DNA of 64,000 bases from Alcanivorax sp. (GTDB lineage Bacteria; Pseudomonadota; Gammaproteobacteria; Pseudomonadales; Alcanivoracaceae), in the NCBI RefSeq assembly GCF_017794965.1, contig NZ_CP051240.1, forward strand, positions 2,418,001 to 2,482,000. The letters run 5' to 3'. A model generated the notes under the pieces. The model was not told the DNA's origin, did not search any database, and saw only the letters and a program-made list of their open reading frames with translations. This document shows positions 17,331 to 25,858 of this stretch, piece by piece. The stretch's first letter is position 1. Every line of letters starts with the position of its first letter. The translations under genes and the position numbers were made by a program.

Positions 17331-17421
17331 TTTCATGGCTGAGCGAGTGAAGCCGGGGGGGGTATGCATGCCCTCAGTTAGCCATGTGCCTCCCCGATTA
17401 AAAGCCGTCTGTTCAAATGCT

Positions 17422-17630
17422 GCTGTAGGAGCCTGCCTGCAGGCGATCCGAGCCTAAGCGAGGTAAAGAAGAGAGTGACGAGAAGCGAGTTTCGAATACC
17501 GGGGTTCGAAAACCTAAAACCTGTGGAAAGGAACCCGGTTTGGAATTTTGACTTTCAAAACTAGTCTCTCGCAACTCGAAACTGATTACCTCGCCAAGGC
17601 TCGGATCGCCTGCAGGCAGGCTCCTACGGT
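17422..17630. repeat. REP-like inverted pair with a heptad pair inside
   Basis: REP-like copies at 17422-17466 (plus) and 17587-17630 (minus) share TAGGAGCCTGCCTGCAGGCG followed by ATCCGAGCC. Between them, 17480-17510 and 17567-17583 carry imperfect 7-bp repeats of a CGAAACT family in opposite orientations. The same nesting order (REP, heptad, REP inverted) occurs at 24101-24289. Confidence 0.72.
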
Positions 17631-17739
17631 GAGGGAGCGGGGGACGTTTTGGCATGGCGTGTTGCCGCCGCAGCGCGGCCCCAAAAAATGCGTATCCCCT
17701 AATTAGCCCTTGTCTGCGGGCGGGACGGAGCGACGATAA

Positions 17740-18117
17740 ACGCAAATTTCGCGCCTCACCGAGCGAAGCGAAGGAACGCCTGCAAGGCGGCCCCGAAGGG
17801 GTGAGCGGAGCGAATAACTGGCGCTCCTACAGCAACCTTGAGCGTTTGCGCGATAAAAGAACGCCAATGCCACCAGCGCGGCATCTTCCCCGTTAGAGTG
17901 AGTCGAGGAACGCAGCCCTGTGACGGCATAGAGCAAAAAACCTGTCTGAGCGGAGCGAGTCTTTTTTGCGTCCGTCACAGGGCGAGTACCGGAGTGTGCC
18001 TGCGGAGCAGGCCGAACGGAGTCGGGGCGCGGGGGAGTCCAGAGGGGTGTCGCGTTACACCCCTTTGGGCCCGTCCGGCGAGGACACGCTCACATCATGA
18101 TGCGATGACATATCAGC
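17740..18117 (-). repeat. Modular repeat copy B (modules 1 and 2, minus orientation)
   Basis: Reverse-complement counterparts of the modules at 16913-17330. Each module is inverted but their order along the plus strand is kept, so this is not a simple inverted duplication of one block. It is better explained by remnants of an alternating 1-2-1-2 array or by independent insertion of the two modules. Confidence 0.8.
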
Positions 18118-18288
18118 AAAAGTCATGTCAGTCAGGTGGGAGCCACCACAACCGTCGATTCGCACCAGGCAAAAGCAAATTGGCAAATTGAGGACACGCA
18201 TGTCCCCATGAAGCGCGCCCTCTGTATCTCTGCCCAAACGTCCTCTCCCGCGCCTTTCAACTTTGAACTTTAAACTTTCAACTGTCCT

Positions 18289-19434
18289 TTACAGCGCCCC
18301 AGCCACTACCCCCAGCCCTGCCATCCCCAACACCATCCCCCACAAGGGCACCTTGCCGCTGCGCAGCAGCGCAAAACCCGCCACCACCACCAGCAGGTCC
18401 CCAAACCCGTGCACTGCGGACACAAAAACCGGCTGGTACAGCGCCGCCAGCAACAACCCCACCACCGCCGCATTGATACCCGCCACGGCGCCGGCCAGGG
18501 CCGGGCGGGAAGACAGCCATTGCCAGCCTTCCATGACGCCCAGCACCAGCAAGAAACCGGGCAGGAAGATAGCCAGGGTGGCTGTCAGCGCCCCCAGCCA
18601 GGGACTGGACGGCAGTAATACAGCACCCAGATAGGCCGCCAGTGAAAACATGGGACCGGGCACCGCCTGAGCGGCGGCATAGCCCGTCAGGAACTGATCC
18701 GGGCTCAGCTTGCCGCCCACCAGTTCCTGCAGCAGTGGCAGCACCACATGGCCGCCGCCAAACACCAACGAGCCGGCTGCATAAAAATCTTTCCACAGCA
18801 CCCACAGCCCACCACCAAACAGCAGCGGTACCAGTGCCAGCAGTGCAAACAATAGCAACGGCTTGGGGCGCCAGACCGGTGCAGATTGATCACTGTCCGC
18901 CGCCTCGGGTTGCGCCGGTCGCAGAGCCTGCCAGCCCACCGCTGCGGCGACCAGAAGCGCCAGTATCTGGCCCGGCAGAGAGGACCAGACCAGCAACAGC
19001 AAGGCCACGGCCACCGCTAGCCCCCGGGTCAGTGGTGACGTACAGAAGCGCTTGCCCATGTTCCAGACGGCATCGGCCACCACGATGACGGCCAGCCACT
19101 TGAGCCCGGTAATCGCGCCCCCCTGTAGCCACTCCGGCAAGGACGACGCATAGATGGCCAACAAGGCCATGACCAGGAAGGAAGGCAGGGTAAAACCGAC
19201 AAATGCCGTGAACGCGCCGGCCACCCCACCGCGCACCCGGCCAATGGCAAAGCCCAACTGGCTGGAGGCCGGCCCGGGCAGGAACTGGGTCAGCGCCATC
19301 AGGCGGGCAAACTCGGCCTCATCCAACCACTGCAGTTCCTCCACGAAACGGCGGTGAAAATAGCCCACGTGGGCCGCCGGTCCGCCAAAGCTGACCAGGC
19401 CCAGCACCAGAAACTGACGAAAGATATCTTTCAT
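18289..19434 (-). CDS. chrA: ChrA-family chromate efflux transporter
   Basis: Inner-membrane transporter of 381 aa of the long-chain CHR family. The first CHR half begins FGGPAAHVGYFHRRFVEE and contains LMALTQFLPGPASSQLGFAI; the second half repeats the pattern with FGGGHVVLPLLQELV and TGYAAAQAVPGPMFSLAAYL. About ten hydrophobic segments are visible. It exports chromate (or related oxyanions) using the proton gradient in characterised relatives. No chrB or other resistance gene is adjacent. The chrA stop is 2-3 bp from a heptad repeat arm. Confidence 0.92.
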   Translation of the reverse strand: MKDIFRQFLVLGLVSFGGPAAHVGYFHRRFVEELQWLDEAEFARLMALTQFLPGPASSQLGFAIGRVRGGVAGAFTAFVGFTLPSFLVMALLAIYASSLPEWLQGGAITGLKWLAVIVVADAVWNMGKRFCTSPLTRGLAVAVALLLLVWSSLPGQILALLVAAAVGWQALRPAQPEAADSDQSAPVWRPKPLLLFALLALVPLLFGGGLWVLWKDFYAAGSLVFGGGHVVLPLLQELVGGKLSPDQFLTGYAAAQAVPGPMFSLAAYLGAVLLPSSPWLGALTATLAIFLPGFLLVLGVMEGWQWLSSRPALAGAVAGINAAVVGLLLAALYQPVFVSAVHGFGDLLVVVAGFALLRSGKVPLWGMVLGMAGLGVVAGAL

Positions 19435-19530
19435 GGCTGACTCAAGAATCCGTTAATTTCGCACTGGAACCTACCACACTCCGCGGTCAGATGGATGTCA
19501 GACGCCGGGCGCTACCGGTATACTCCGCCC

Positions 19531-21672
19531 ATGCAATCTGACGCCCACTCCGTTCTCCAGCATGTGTTCGGCTATCACCAGTTCCGTGGTGAACAGCAGG
19601 CCATTATCGACACCCTTGTCAACGGCGATGACGCCCTTGTGCTGATGCCCACCGGGGGCGGCAAATCCCTGTGTTACCAGATCCCGGCACTGGTGCGCGA
19701 GGGGGTTGGCATTGTCATCAGCCCGCTGATTGCGTTGATGCAGGATCAGGTGGACGCCCTCAAGGCACTGGGGGTCAAAGCGGCTTTCCTGAATTCCACC
19801 CTGGATTTCGGGCAGGTGCGAGAGATCGAGGATGGCTTGCTCAATGGCGAACTGGACATGCTCTACATTGCTCCGGAGCGCCTGATACAGCCCCGCACAC
19901 TGTCCCTGTTGCAGCAAGCCAATATCGCATTGTTCGCCATCGACGAAGCCCACTGCGTGTCCCAGTGGGGCCATGACTTCCGCAATGATTATCTGCAACT
20001 GTCGCTGCTGCACCGGGATTTCCCTGCGGTGCCACGCATTGCCCTGACCGCCACCGCCGACCAGCGCACCCGCACCGAGATTGCCGAACGGCTGGACCTG
20101 ACCCAGGCACGCCATTTCGTCTCCAGCTTCGACCGGCCCAACATCCAGTACCGCATCGAACGCAAGGACGGTGCCCGTAACCAGCTGCTGCGTTTTATCC
20201 GCAGCGAGCACAGCGGCGATGCCGGCATCGTCTACTGCCTGTCCCGCAACAAGGTGGAAACCGTGGCCGAGTGGCTGTGCCAGCAGGGCATCAATGCCCT
20301 GCCCTATCACGCCGGTCTTGCCGCCAATGTGCGCGAAAAGCACCAGCAGCGCTTCCTGCGTGAAGACGGCATCGTGATGGTGGCCACCATTGCCTTCGGC
20401 ATGGGCATCGACAAACCGGACGTGCGCTTCGTGGCGCACCTGGACCTGCCCAAAAGCATCGAGTCCTACTATCAGGAGACCGGCCGGGCGGGCCGCGATG
20501 GCGAACCGGCCACCGCCTGGATGGCCTATGGCCTGGAAGACGCCATCAAGCTCAAACAGATGCTGGCCCAGAGCAACGGCAACGAGCAGCACAAGCGCAA
20601 CGAGAACCAGCGCCTGGAAGCGATGCTCGGCCTGTGCGAAGTGACCCATTGCCGCCGTCAGGCGCTGCTGCACTACTTCAATGAGGAGCTGACCAAGCCC
20701 TGCGGCAACTGCGATACCTGCCTTAATCCGCCGGAAACCTTCGACGCCAGCGTGGCCGCGCAGAAAGCCCTCAGCTGCGTGTACCGCACCGGTCAGCGCT
20801 ACGGCGCCGGCCACCTGATTGATGTGTTGATCGGCAACCGCAGTGACAAGATTGCCAGTGCCGGCCACGACCATGTCTCCACCTGGAACATCGGCGGCGA
20901 ATACAGCGCCACCCAATGGAAAAGCATCTACCGACAACTGGTGGCCCGGGGTCTGCTCAGCGTGGACATGAACGGCTACGGCGCCCTCAAGCTCACCGAC
21001 ACCTGCCGCCCCTACCTGCGCGGCGAACAGCCCCTGCACCTGCGCAAGGAGCTGGCCAAGGCGAAGAAAGCCACCACCCGCAAGACCCAGGCACATATCG
21101 CCGAAGCCGACCGCAGCCTGTGGGAAGCCCTGCGTGCCTGCCGCAAACGGCTGGCGGACGAGGAAGGCGTACCTCCGTACGTGGTATTCCACGATGCCAC
21201 CCTCATGGACATGCTCGCCATTCGCCCACGCAACCGCCGGGAAATGGCCGCGGTCAGCGGGGTGGGGGATCGCAAGCTGGAAAGCTACGGGGATGAATTT
21301 CTGGCGGTACTCAACGGCAGTGACGGCGACGACGCCAGCGGTGTAGCCGAGCCCGCCGGTCCCGATCGCAACGACATCCTGGCCCTCGCCCAGGCCAACA
21401 TGGCCCCGGCCGAGATTGCCCGGCAACAGAACCTGAATGAACAGACCGTGTACCGTGAGCTCAGCCAGCTGATCGTGGGCGGGCAGGTGGGGCTGGAACA
21501 GGCGTTGGGTCTCAGTGAAGTGGAAATCGGTATCATCCAGGACGCCCTGCTTAGCCAGCCCAATCTGGCCGAAGACTCCTTCAGCTACCGCCAGATCAAG
21601 GAATACCTGGCCGATGACTGGCCCACGGGGGTGCTCCATTGCGTGCGCCAGGCCATCCTGGCGGCACAATAA
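19531..21672 (+). CDS. recQ: ATP-dependent DNA helicase RecQ
   Basis: 3'-5' DNA helicase for recombination and stalled-fork repair, 713 aa from the ATG at 19531. Domain order: helicase motif I (TGGGKSLCYQIPAL), DEAH box (IDEAHCVSQWGHDFR), motif VI region (YQETGRAGRDG), RQC zinc cysteines (CRRQALLHYF then CGNCDTC), winged helix, HRDC domain (about 535-600) and an extra C-terminal helix-turn-helix (IARQQNLNEQTVYRELSQL). It is about 100 residues longer than E. coli RecQ because of that C-terminal module. The 19495 ATG would add 12 residues; 19531 places the protein at the conserved N-terminus. Confidence 0.94.
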   Translation: MQSDAHSVLQHVFGYHQFRGEQQAIIDTLVNGDDALVLMPTGGGKSLCYQIPALVREGVGIVISPLIALMQDQVDALKALGVKAAFLNSTLDFGQVREIEDGLLNGELDMLYIAPERLIQPRTLSLLQQANIALFAIDEAHCVSQWGHDFRNDYLQLSLLHRDFPAVPRIALTATADQRTRTEIAERLDLTQARHFVSSFDRPNIQYRIERKDGARNQLLRFIRSEHSGDAGIVYCLSRNKVETVAEWLCQQGINALPYHAGLAANVREKHQQRFLREDGIVMVATIAFGMGIDKPDVRFVAHLDLPKSIESYYQETGRAGRDGEPATAWMAYGLEDAIKLKQMLAQSNGNEQHKRNENQRLEAMLGLCEVTHCRRQALLHYFNEELTKPCGNCDTCLNPPETFDASVAAQKALSCVYRTGQRYGAGHLIDVLIGNRSDKIASAGHDHVSTWNIGGEYSATQWKSIYRQLVARGLLSVDMNGYGALKLTDTCRPYLRGEQPLHLRKELAKAKKATTRKTQAHIAEADRSLWEALRACRKRLADEEGVPPYVVFHDATLMDMLAIRPRNRREMAAVSGVGDRKLESYGDEFLAVLNGSDGDDASGVAEPAGPDRNDILALAQANMAPAEIARQQNLNEQTVYRELSQLIVGGQVGLEQALGLSEVEIGIIQDALLSQPNLAEDSFSYRQIKEYLADDWPTGVLHCVRQAILAAQ

Positions 21673-21705
21673 CCCAGGTTCAGAAAGGACGCCCCCCAGG
21701 GAGGC

Positions 21706-22143
21706 TCATGACGCCTCCTCGTCATCCTCGCGCTTGAATGATCGCGAAAACTGCAGGATCAGGAAATTGATGATCGATAGCACCAAGGCGATTTCATACC
21801 GGCTGTAGGCCACCGAAATACCGATGGCCCCTGTATTCCAGAGACTTGCTGCGGTAGCAGTCCCGCTCACATTGCCCCCGTTTTTCAGAATCGCACCGCC
21901 GCCGATAAAGCCCATCCCGGTGATCAGGCCATACATCACCCGGGCTTCCGCATCCGAGCCGGTGTAGACCTGCATGCCCACCAACATGTAACCACAGGCT
22001 GCAATCGAGACCAGGGGAAAGGTCCGCAGCCCGGCGCCCCGGGCCATTTGCTCACGGTTCCATGCCACAGGAAGGGCCAGCACAAAGGCGATGCCCAGCT
22101 GATACAGGTGGGTGAGCACCTGCTCCCAGTCCAGTTCACTCAT
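21706..22143 (-). CDS. MgtC/SapB/YhiD-family membrane protein
   Basis: Small inner-membrane protein of 145 aa with four hydrophobic segments. The family core is visible: GLRTFPLVSIAACGYMLVG, ARVMYGLITGMGFIGGGAIL and GTATAASLWNTGAIGISVAY. Related proteins (MgtC, SapB, YhiD) are linked to magnesium limitation, acid stress and control of ATP synthase or cell-wall processes, but this short form lacks the C-terminal soluble domain of MgtC. It converges on recQ with a 33-bp gap and no repeat module between them. Confidence 0.85.
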   Translation of the reverse strand: MSELDWEQVLTHLYQLGIAFVLALPVAWNREQMARGAGLRTFPLVSIAACGYMLVGMQVYTGSDAEARVMYGLITGMGFIGGGAILKNGGNVSGTATAASLWNTGAIGISVAYSRYEIALVLSIINFLILQFSRSFKREDDEEAS

Positions 22144-22313
22144 ACATTACCTCCCTGTTCCAAGTGTGATGCACCAAGTCACATGCTATCCGGAAACACC
22201 TCTCACACTCTGTAAGAAAAAGCTTACAAGCTTGCAACAGTTTCTCCCGGACTAGCCCCATAGAGTATGAATATCTCTTCACCACAACCCTGACGTGAAC
22301 ACGGGAGCGCACA

Positions 22314-22448
22314 ATGGAAAATGAAACCATGCTGGATCTGGACTGGATGCCCAGCGGGATGGACGCCATTTTTGAAGATGCCCATGCCGATATGGATGGC
22401 CAGTGGGAATCTGTGCAAAGCCAACAGCAGGACACCCGGGCAGCCTGA
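22314..22448 (+). CDS. Candidate small acidic protein (44 aa)
   Basis: Short ORF in the 510-bp gap between the divergent mgtC-like gene and rhlE. It begins MENETMLDLDWMPSGMDAIF and ends QDTRAA. The ATG is preceded by CGGGAGCGCACA, a plausible ribosome-binding site at good spacing. The product is strongly acidic, with Asp, Glu and Met enriched and three Trp. No family recognised. It could be a genuine small gene or the leader region of rhlE. The remaining gap (22449-22653) shows nothing clear. Confidence 0.45.
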   Translation: MENETMLDLDWMPSGMDAIFEDAHADMDGQWESVQSQQQDTRAA

Positions 22449-22653
22449 TCCGTTGTCGGACACTGGCCGCCCTGCGCCTGCCTTTGCCCCGGATCTCCGC
22501 GGGCAACATCACTTGATCACCGCCTCCCAGCCCTGCACGTATACCTCCCGCAGGCACCCTGATCTTCTCTATCCCCTTGAACCGACAAAAGCCCTCGTCG
22601 CGAGGGGCCGAATCAGTTAGGCTTGCCGCCCATTTCGCGCTGATTGATCCCTG

Positions 22654-24024
22654 ATGCATTTTTCCGAACTCGGGCTCTGTGAAGCCCTGCAAAACGCCGT
22701 GGCCGACAAGGGCTACGACACCCCGTCCCCGATTCAGGCCCAGGCGATCCCTGCGGTACTGGATGGCAGGGATGTGATGGCCGCCGCCCAGACCGGTACC
22801 GGCAAGACTGCCGGCTTCACGCTGCCCCTGCTCGAACGACTGCGCAAGGGCAAACCCGCCAGCAATAATCAGGTCCGGGCGCTGGTGCTAACCCCCACCC
22901 GGGAACTGGCAGCCCAGGTGGGCGAAAGCGTGGCGACCTACGGCAAACACCTGCCACTCAAGTCCGCCGTGGTGTTTGGCGGCGTCAAGATCAATCCCCA
23001 GATGCAACGCCTGCGTGGCGGCGTGGATATTCTGGTGGCTTGCCCCGGCCGCCTGCTGGACCTGTACCAGCAAAACGCCGTGAAGTTCGACAATCTGGAA
23101 GTGCTGGTACTGGATGAAGCGGACCGCATGCTGGACATGGGCTTCATTCACGATATCCGCAAGATCCTCAGCAAGCTGCCGCCCAGGCGCCAGAACCTGA
23201 TGTTTTCTGCCACCTTCTCGCCGGACATCCGCGCACTGGCCAAGGGGCTGGTGAACGATCCGGTGGAAATCGATGTGAGCCCGCGCAATACCACCACCGA
23301 GCTGGTCAGCCAGTGGGTAGCCCCGGTGGACAAGAAGCGCAAGGCCGCCCTGCTCACCCACCTGATCCAGGAACATAACTGGTATCAGGTGCTGGTGTTC
23401 AGCCGTACCAAACACGGGGCCAACAAGCTGGCCAAACAACTGGAAGGCAACGGCATCGAAGCGGCCCCCATTCATGGCAACAAGAGCCAGAATGCCCGTA
23501 CCCGGGCGTTGGCGGACTTCAAAAGTGGCAAGATCCGGGCGCTGGTCGCCACCGATATCGCTGCTCGCGGCCTGGATATCGAACAGCTGCCCCAGGTGGT
23601 GAACGTGGACCTGCCCAACGTACCGGAAGACTACGTTCACCGCATCGGCCGTACCGGCCGGGCGGGGGCCACCGGCCAGGCCATTTCCCTGGTGAGCGCC
23701 GATGAATTCCAGCAGCTCAGTGATATCGAGCGGCTGACCCAGCAACATCTGGAGCGCCGTATCGTGGCAGGGTTCGAGCCCGGCGAACCACTCCCCCAGG
23801 CTCGTGCGCTTCAACCCCCAAAACGCAAGCGCCCCAAGAAACCGAAAAAACCCGGTCAGGGCCAGGGACAAGCTCGCAGCCAGGGCAACCAGAAAGAGGC
23901 CAAACCGGCGGGCAATCGCCCACCTCGTGGCAATAGCAATAACGGCAACAAGCCGGGAGGCAACGGCCAGCAACGCCGCCGTCGCCGCCCCAGCGGCAAC
24001 CGGGCACAAGCCAGTAAGGCCTGA
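22654..24024 (+). CDS. rhlE: DEAD-box RNA helicase, RhlE type
   Basis: RNA helicase for ribosome assembly or RNA decay, 456 aa. All DEAD-box motifs are visible: Q motif (TPSPIQAQAIP), motif I (AQTGTGKT), Ia (PTRELAAQV), II (VLDEADRMLDMGF), III (SAT), V (ATDIAARGLDI) and VI (HRIGRTGRAG). After residue about 370 comes a basic low-complexity RNA-binding tail rich in Lys, Pro, Gly, Asn and Arg (KRKRPKKPKKPGQGQGQ). This tail and the short spacer fit RhlE rather than DbpA or SrmB. A strong terminator follows directly. Confidence 0.92.
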   Translation: MHFSELGLCEALQNAVADKGYDTPSPIQAQAIPAVLDGRDVMAAAQTGTGKTAGFTLPLLERLRKGKPASNNQVRALVLTPTRELAAQVGESVATYGKHLPLKSAVVFGGVKINPQMQRLRGGVDILVACPGRLLDLYQQNAVKFDNLEVLVLDEADRMLDMGFIHDIRKILSKLPPRRQNLMFSATFSPDIRALAKGLVNDPVEIDVSPRNTTTELVSQWVAPVDKKRKAALLTHLIQEHNWYQVLVFSRTKHGANKLAKQLEGNGIEAAPIHGNKSQNARTRALADFKSGKIRALVATDIAARGLDIEQLPQVVNVDLPNVPEDYVHRIGRTGRAGATGQAISLVSADEFQQLSDIERLTQQHLERRIVAGFEPGEPLPQARALQPPKRKRPKKPKKPGQGQGQARSQGNQKEAKPAGNRPPRGNSNNGNKPGGNGQQRRRRRPSGNRAQASKA

Positions 24025-24040
24025 TGCCTGACGAAAAAAA

Positions 24041-24071
24041 GGCCCGCCCGGAAAACCGGGCGGGCCTTTTT
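24041..24071. terminator. Terminator after rhlE
   Basis: A perfect GC stem (GGCCCGCCCGG, loop AAAA, complement) followed by five T on the plus strand; a run of seven A precedes it, so it can work in both directions. Confidence 0.9.
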
Positions 24072-24100
24072 GCATCAGTAAAAACACTCGCTATACCCCG

Positions 24101-24289
24101 CCGTAGGAGCCCAGCTTGCCTGGGCGATCCGAACGACAGCGAGGTAAGGAGTCCAGAAACGAATCCCGAAGCGCAAACCCCAAACAACGTTCATGCTTCC
24201 GGTCTTGCCTTTCGAAACTCGCTTCTCGCAACCCGAAACTTTATTCCCTCGCCAAGGCTCGGATCGCGAGCAGGCTCGCTCCTACAGCG
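24101..24289. repeat. REP-like inverted pair with heptad repeat inside
   Basis: REP-like copies at 24101-24147 (plus) and 24247-24289 (minus) bracket 7-bp units CGAAACT, CGCTTCT and CGCAACC at 24211-24241. Together with the two flanking terminators this fills the 380-bp gap between convergent rhlE and the next gene; no coding sequence is seen. Confidence 0.72.
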
Positions 24290-24347
24290 GCTCCGTAGAA
24301 GCGCCCCAACCAGGAACACACCAACAACATCAACAAGACATCAACCA

Positions 24348-24374
24348 CAAAAAAGGCGCCAGTCGGCGCCTTTC
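24348..24374 (-). terminator. Terminator of the 224-aa gene
   Basis: Stem GGCGCC, loop, GGCGCC at about 24355-24370, followed on the minus strand by a T-run (six T). Confidence 0.82.
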
Positions 24375-24404
24375 CTGTTTTCACGTGTGCGTGCTTGCGT
24401 CTCT

Positions 24405-25079
24405 TTACCGCTGCATCAGCAAGGTGGCGTAGTGCCCCATGTAACCCTTCAACTCGGCATCATTCAGATCCTTGAGGACCTTGTTGTTGACCGAGTGAAC
24501 GGCCTTGCGACTGCCATCCACGCCCACATTCAAGGCTTTCTGGGTCACAAAGCCAATCTTCACTTCCTTGGTGTTCACCAGAAAAACATCATTGATGATC
24601 TTGTCGGACAGCTCACTCATGACACGGGTTACCAACGCGAGATCCTCGGTGCCACGGCCTTCTGCACACATTTCACAGGCCTTCTGGAAGTCCCTGGCGA
24701 ACGCATCTTCCACCGGGAACGCAATATAGGGGTGGTTGCCATTATCATCACCCGCCGCCCAGTACATCTCCTTCACATTCGCCAGCACAGGCGCGAATTC
24801 GGCATTGGTCACTTTCTTGAAGATCTGCCGAGTGAGCATGCTGGATGCCTTGCCCGCTGTGGACACGGCAAAATCAATCACCTTCTTCTGGCCCCCGGAC
24901 AGGTTCGCCATATTGGCCGGTTCGACCAGGAAAAGGCTGATGATACGGTCGGTCAGGTGGTCTGCCATGTGAATGAACTTTTCGGCGCTATCCTTGCGAT
25001 CGTGCTCAACGGCGTGAATAAAATCTTCGGTGCTGTTCACCAGCGCCGGGTTCGCGGGAATCGCCACCACGTTCTGCAT
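24405..25079 (-). CDS. Unrecognised cytosolic protein, 224 aa
   Basis: No family recognised. The product has no signal peptide or membrane segment and looks alpha-helical and soluble. Recognisable stretches are EDFIHAVEHDRKDSAEKFIH near the N-terminus, LSGGQKKVIDFAV near residue 60 (superficially like an ABC signature but without a P-loop), two close Cys (ACEMCAEG), and VNNKVLKDLNDAELKGYMGH at the end. The clean start with well-defined terminators on both sides suggests a monocistronic housekeeping-style gene. It could be a stress or phasin-like helical protein, but that is a guess. Confidence 0.75.
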   Translation of the reverse strand: MQNVVAIPANPALVNSTEDFIHAVEHDRKDSAEKFIHMADHLTDRIISLFLVEPANMANLSGGQKKVIDFAVSTAGKASSMLTRQIFKKVTNAEFAPVLANVKEMYWAAGDDNGNHPYIAFPVEDAFARDFQKACEMCAEGRGTEDLALVTRVMSELSDKIINDVFLVNTKEVKIGFVTQKALNVGVDGSRKAVHSVNNKVLKDLNDAELKGYMGHYATLLMQR

Positions 25080-25226
25080 GTGTGTAATCCTTGCCTGTTG
25101 GTTTCAATCAGGGTCTGACCCAAGAAAAAGGCAATATTAAGTGCCCGCGGCAGGTTGTGGAACCGCCATAGGGACCAGATTACAAAGCGAATACGTCAAT
25201 ACCGCAAAGTGTCTACACCTCCCCCC

Positions 25227-25715
25227 TCAGGGGGAGGGGGAGCGGGGATGGATCTGGACCGGTGGCGTGGTCAGCATGACCCCGTCCATGGCGCAATCCG
25301 GGCCCAGCGTGACTGCATCGAAGGTGGCACCCGCATTGTCATTGGTCCAGCCGAGGGTTACCGGGCCGGGGCCGCAGATGCCGCCCAGCAAGGGCACCCT
25401 TACCTTCACCTGCATGTCCTCAACGGTAAGCTGGCCGGGGTGATCGACCTGGCCCTGCCAGGGCAAACCCAGCGCCTTGATGCTCTTGCACAGGGGATTG
25501 AACCCGCCAAAATGCACGGCCGTGACGGTGATTTCCCCGTTGTCAGCCACCTGGCCATCAAACCGGGTATGGCAACTTACCGGGATGCTGCCCTTTTTCA
25601 GGGCGAGATCACCACTGGCGGAGAAGTCGCCGGCAGGGAGCACAGTGACCGGGGTAGACGCCATGGCGGTGCCTGCCTGCGCCATAAGCAGTACCGTTAC
25701 GATATTCCTTATCAT
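25227..25715 (-). CDS. PraB-like secreted protein (alkane oxidation activator family)
   Basis: Exported protein of 162 aa; signal peptide residues 1-19 end with GTAMA. The mature part has the pattern of PraB proteins from alkane-degrading pseudomonads: PAGDFSASGDLALKKG, then SCHTRFDG, ITVTAVHFGGFNPLC, LGLPWQG and LLGGICGPGPV. Four cysteines could form two disulfides. PraB-family proteins are reported to be secreted and to help growth on n-alkanes, perhaps by changing the cell surface. The match is by eye and the family is not widely characterised. The gene stands alone between two unrelated minus-strand genes; its stop lies in a G/C-rich palindrome (25218-25240) that may act as a weak terminator. 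Confidence 0.6.
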   Translation of the reverse strand: MIRNIVTVLLMAQAGTAMASTPVTVLPAGDFSASGDLALKKGSIPVSCHTRFDGQVADNGEITVTAVHFGGFNPLCKSIKALGLPWQGQVDHPGQLTVEDMQVKVRVPLLGGICGPGPVTLGWTNDNAGATFDAVTLGPDCAMDGVMLTTPPVQIHPRSPSP

Positions 25716-25858
25716 TATTATTGTCCTGCCAATTTATGCGTTGGCATGGTGGCATGGACGACGACAGGCTGCCAAGCCAGACGCGCCGCAGAGGGCGCCT
25801 CAGAAATACCGCTGGGTGAGCGAAAACCGCCGCCCGGCGAAAGGGCGGCGTAACAGCA

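Larger units (their letters stand above)
16828..18284. repeat. Heptad-bracketed module 4 (AGTTGAA family) enclosing the 1.45-kb gene-free repeat block
   Basis: Left arm 16828-16859 (units AGTTGAA, AGTGCAA) and inverted right arm 18255-18284 (units CTTTGAA, CTTTCAA) bracket the whole interval between the tetR promoter side and the chrA stop. Inside are two sets of inverted modular repeats, two REP-like elements and a further heptad pair at 17480-17583. No credible gene was found; several 60-130-codon ORFs here run through the repeats in mirrored frames. Confidence 0.75.

Noticed and set aside
17082..18191. Several 60-117-codon ORFs with similar peptides on both strands
   Set aside because: They recur in mirrored form because they lie in the inverted modular repeats; no ribosome-binding sites or conserved domains.
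19498..21669. A 723-codon open frame on the minus strand
   Set aside because: It is antisense to recQ across its entire length, has no recognisable domain and is explained by high GC at third positions.
24405..25079. ABC ATPase assignment from an LSGGQ sequence in the 224-aa protein
   Set aside because: There is no Walker A or B motif and the length is wrong; the match is coincidental.
24024..25118. A 364-codon plus-strand open frame following rhlE
   Set aside because: It starts within the terminator and REP-like repeats and then runs antisense to the 224-aa gene.
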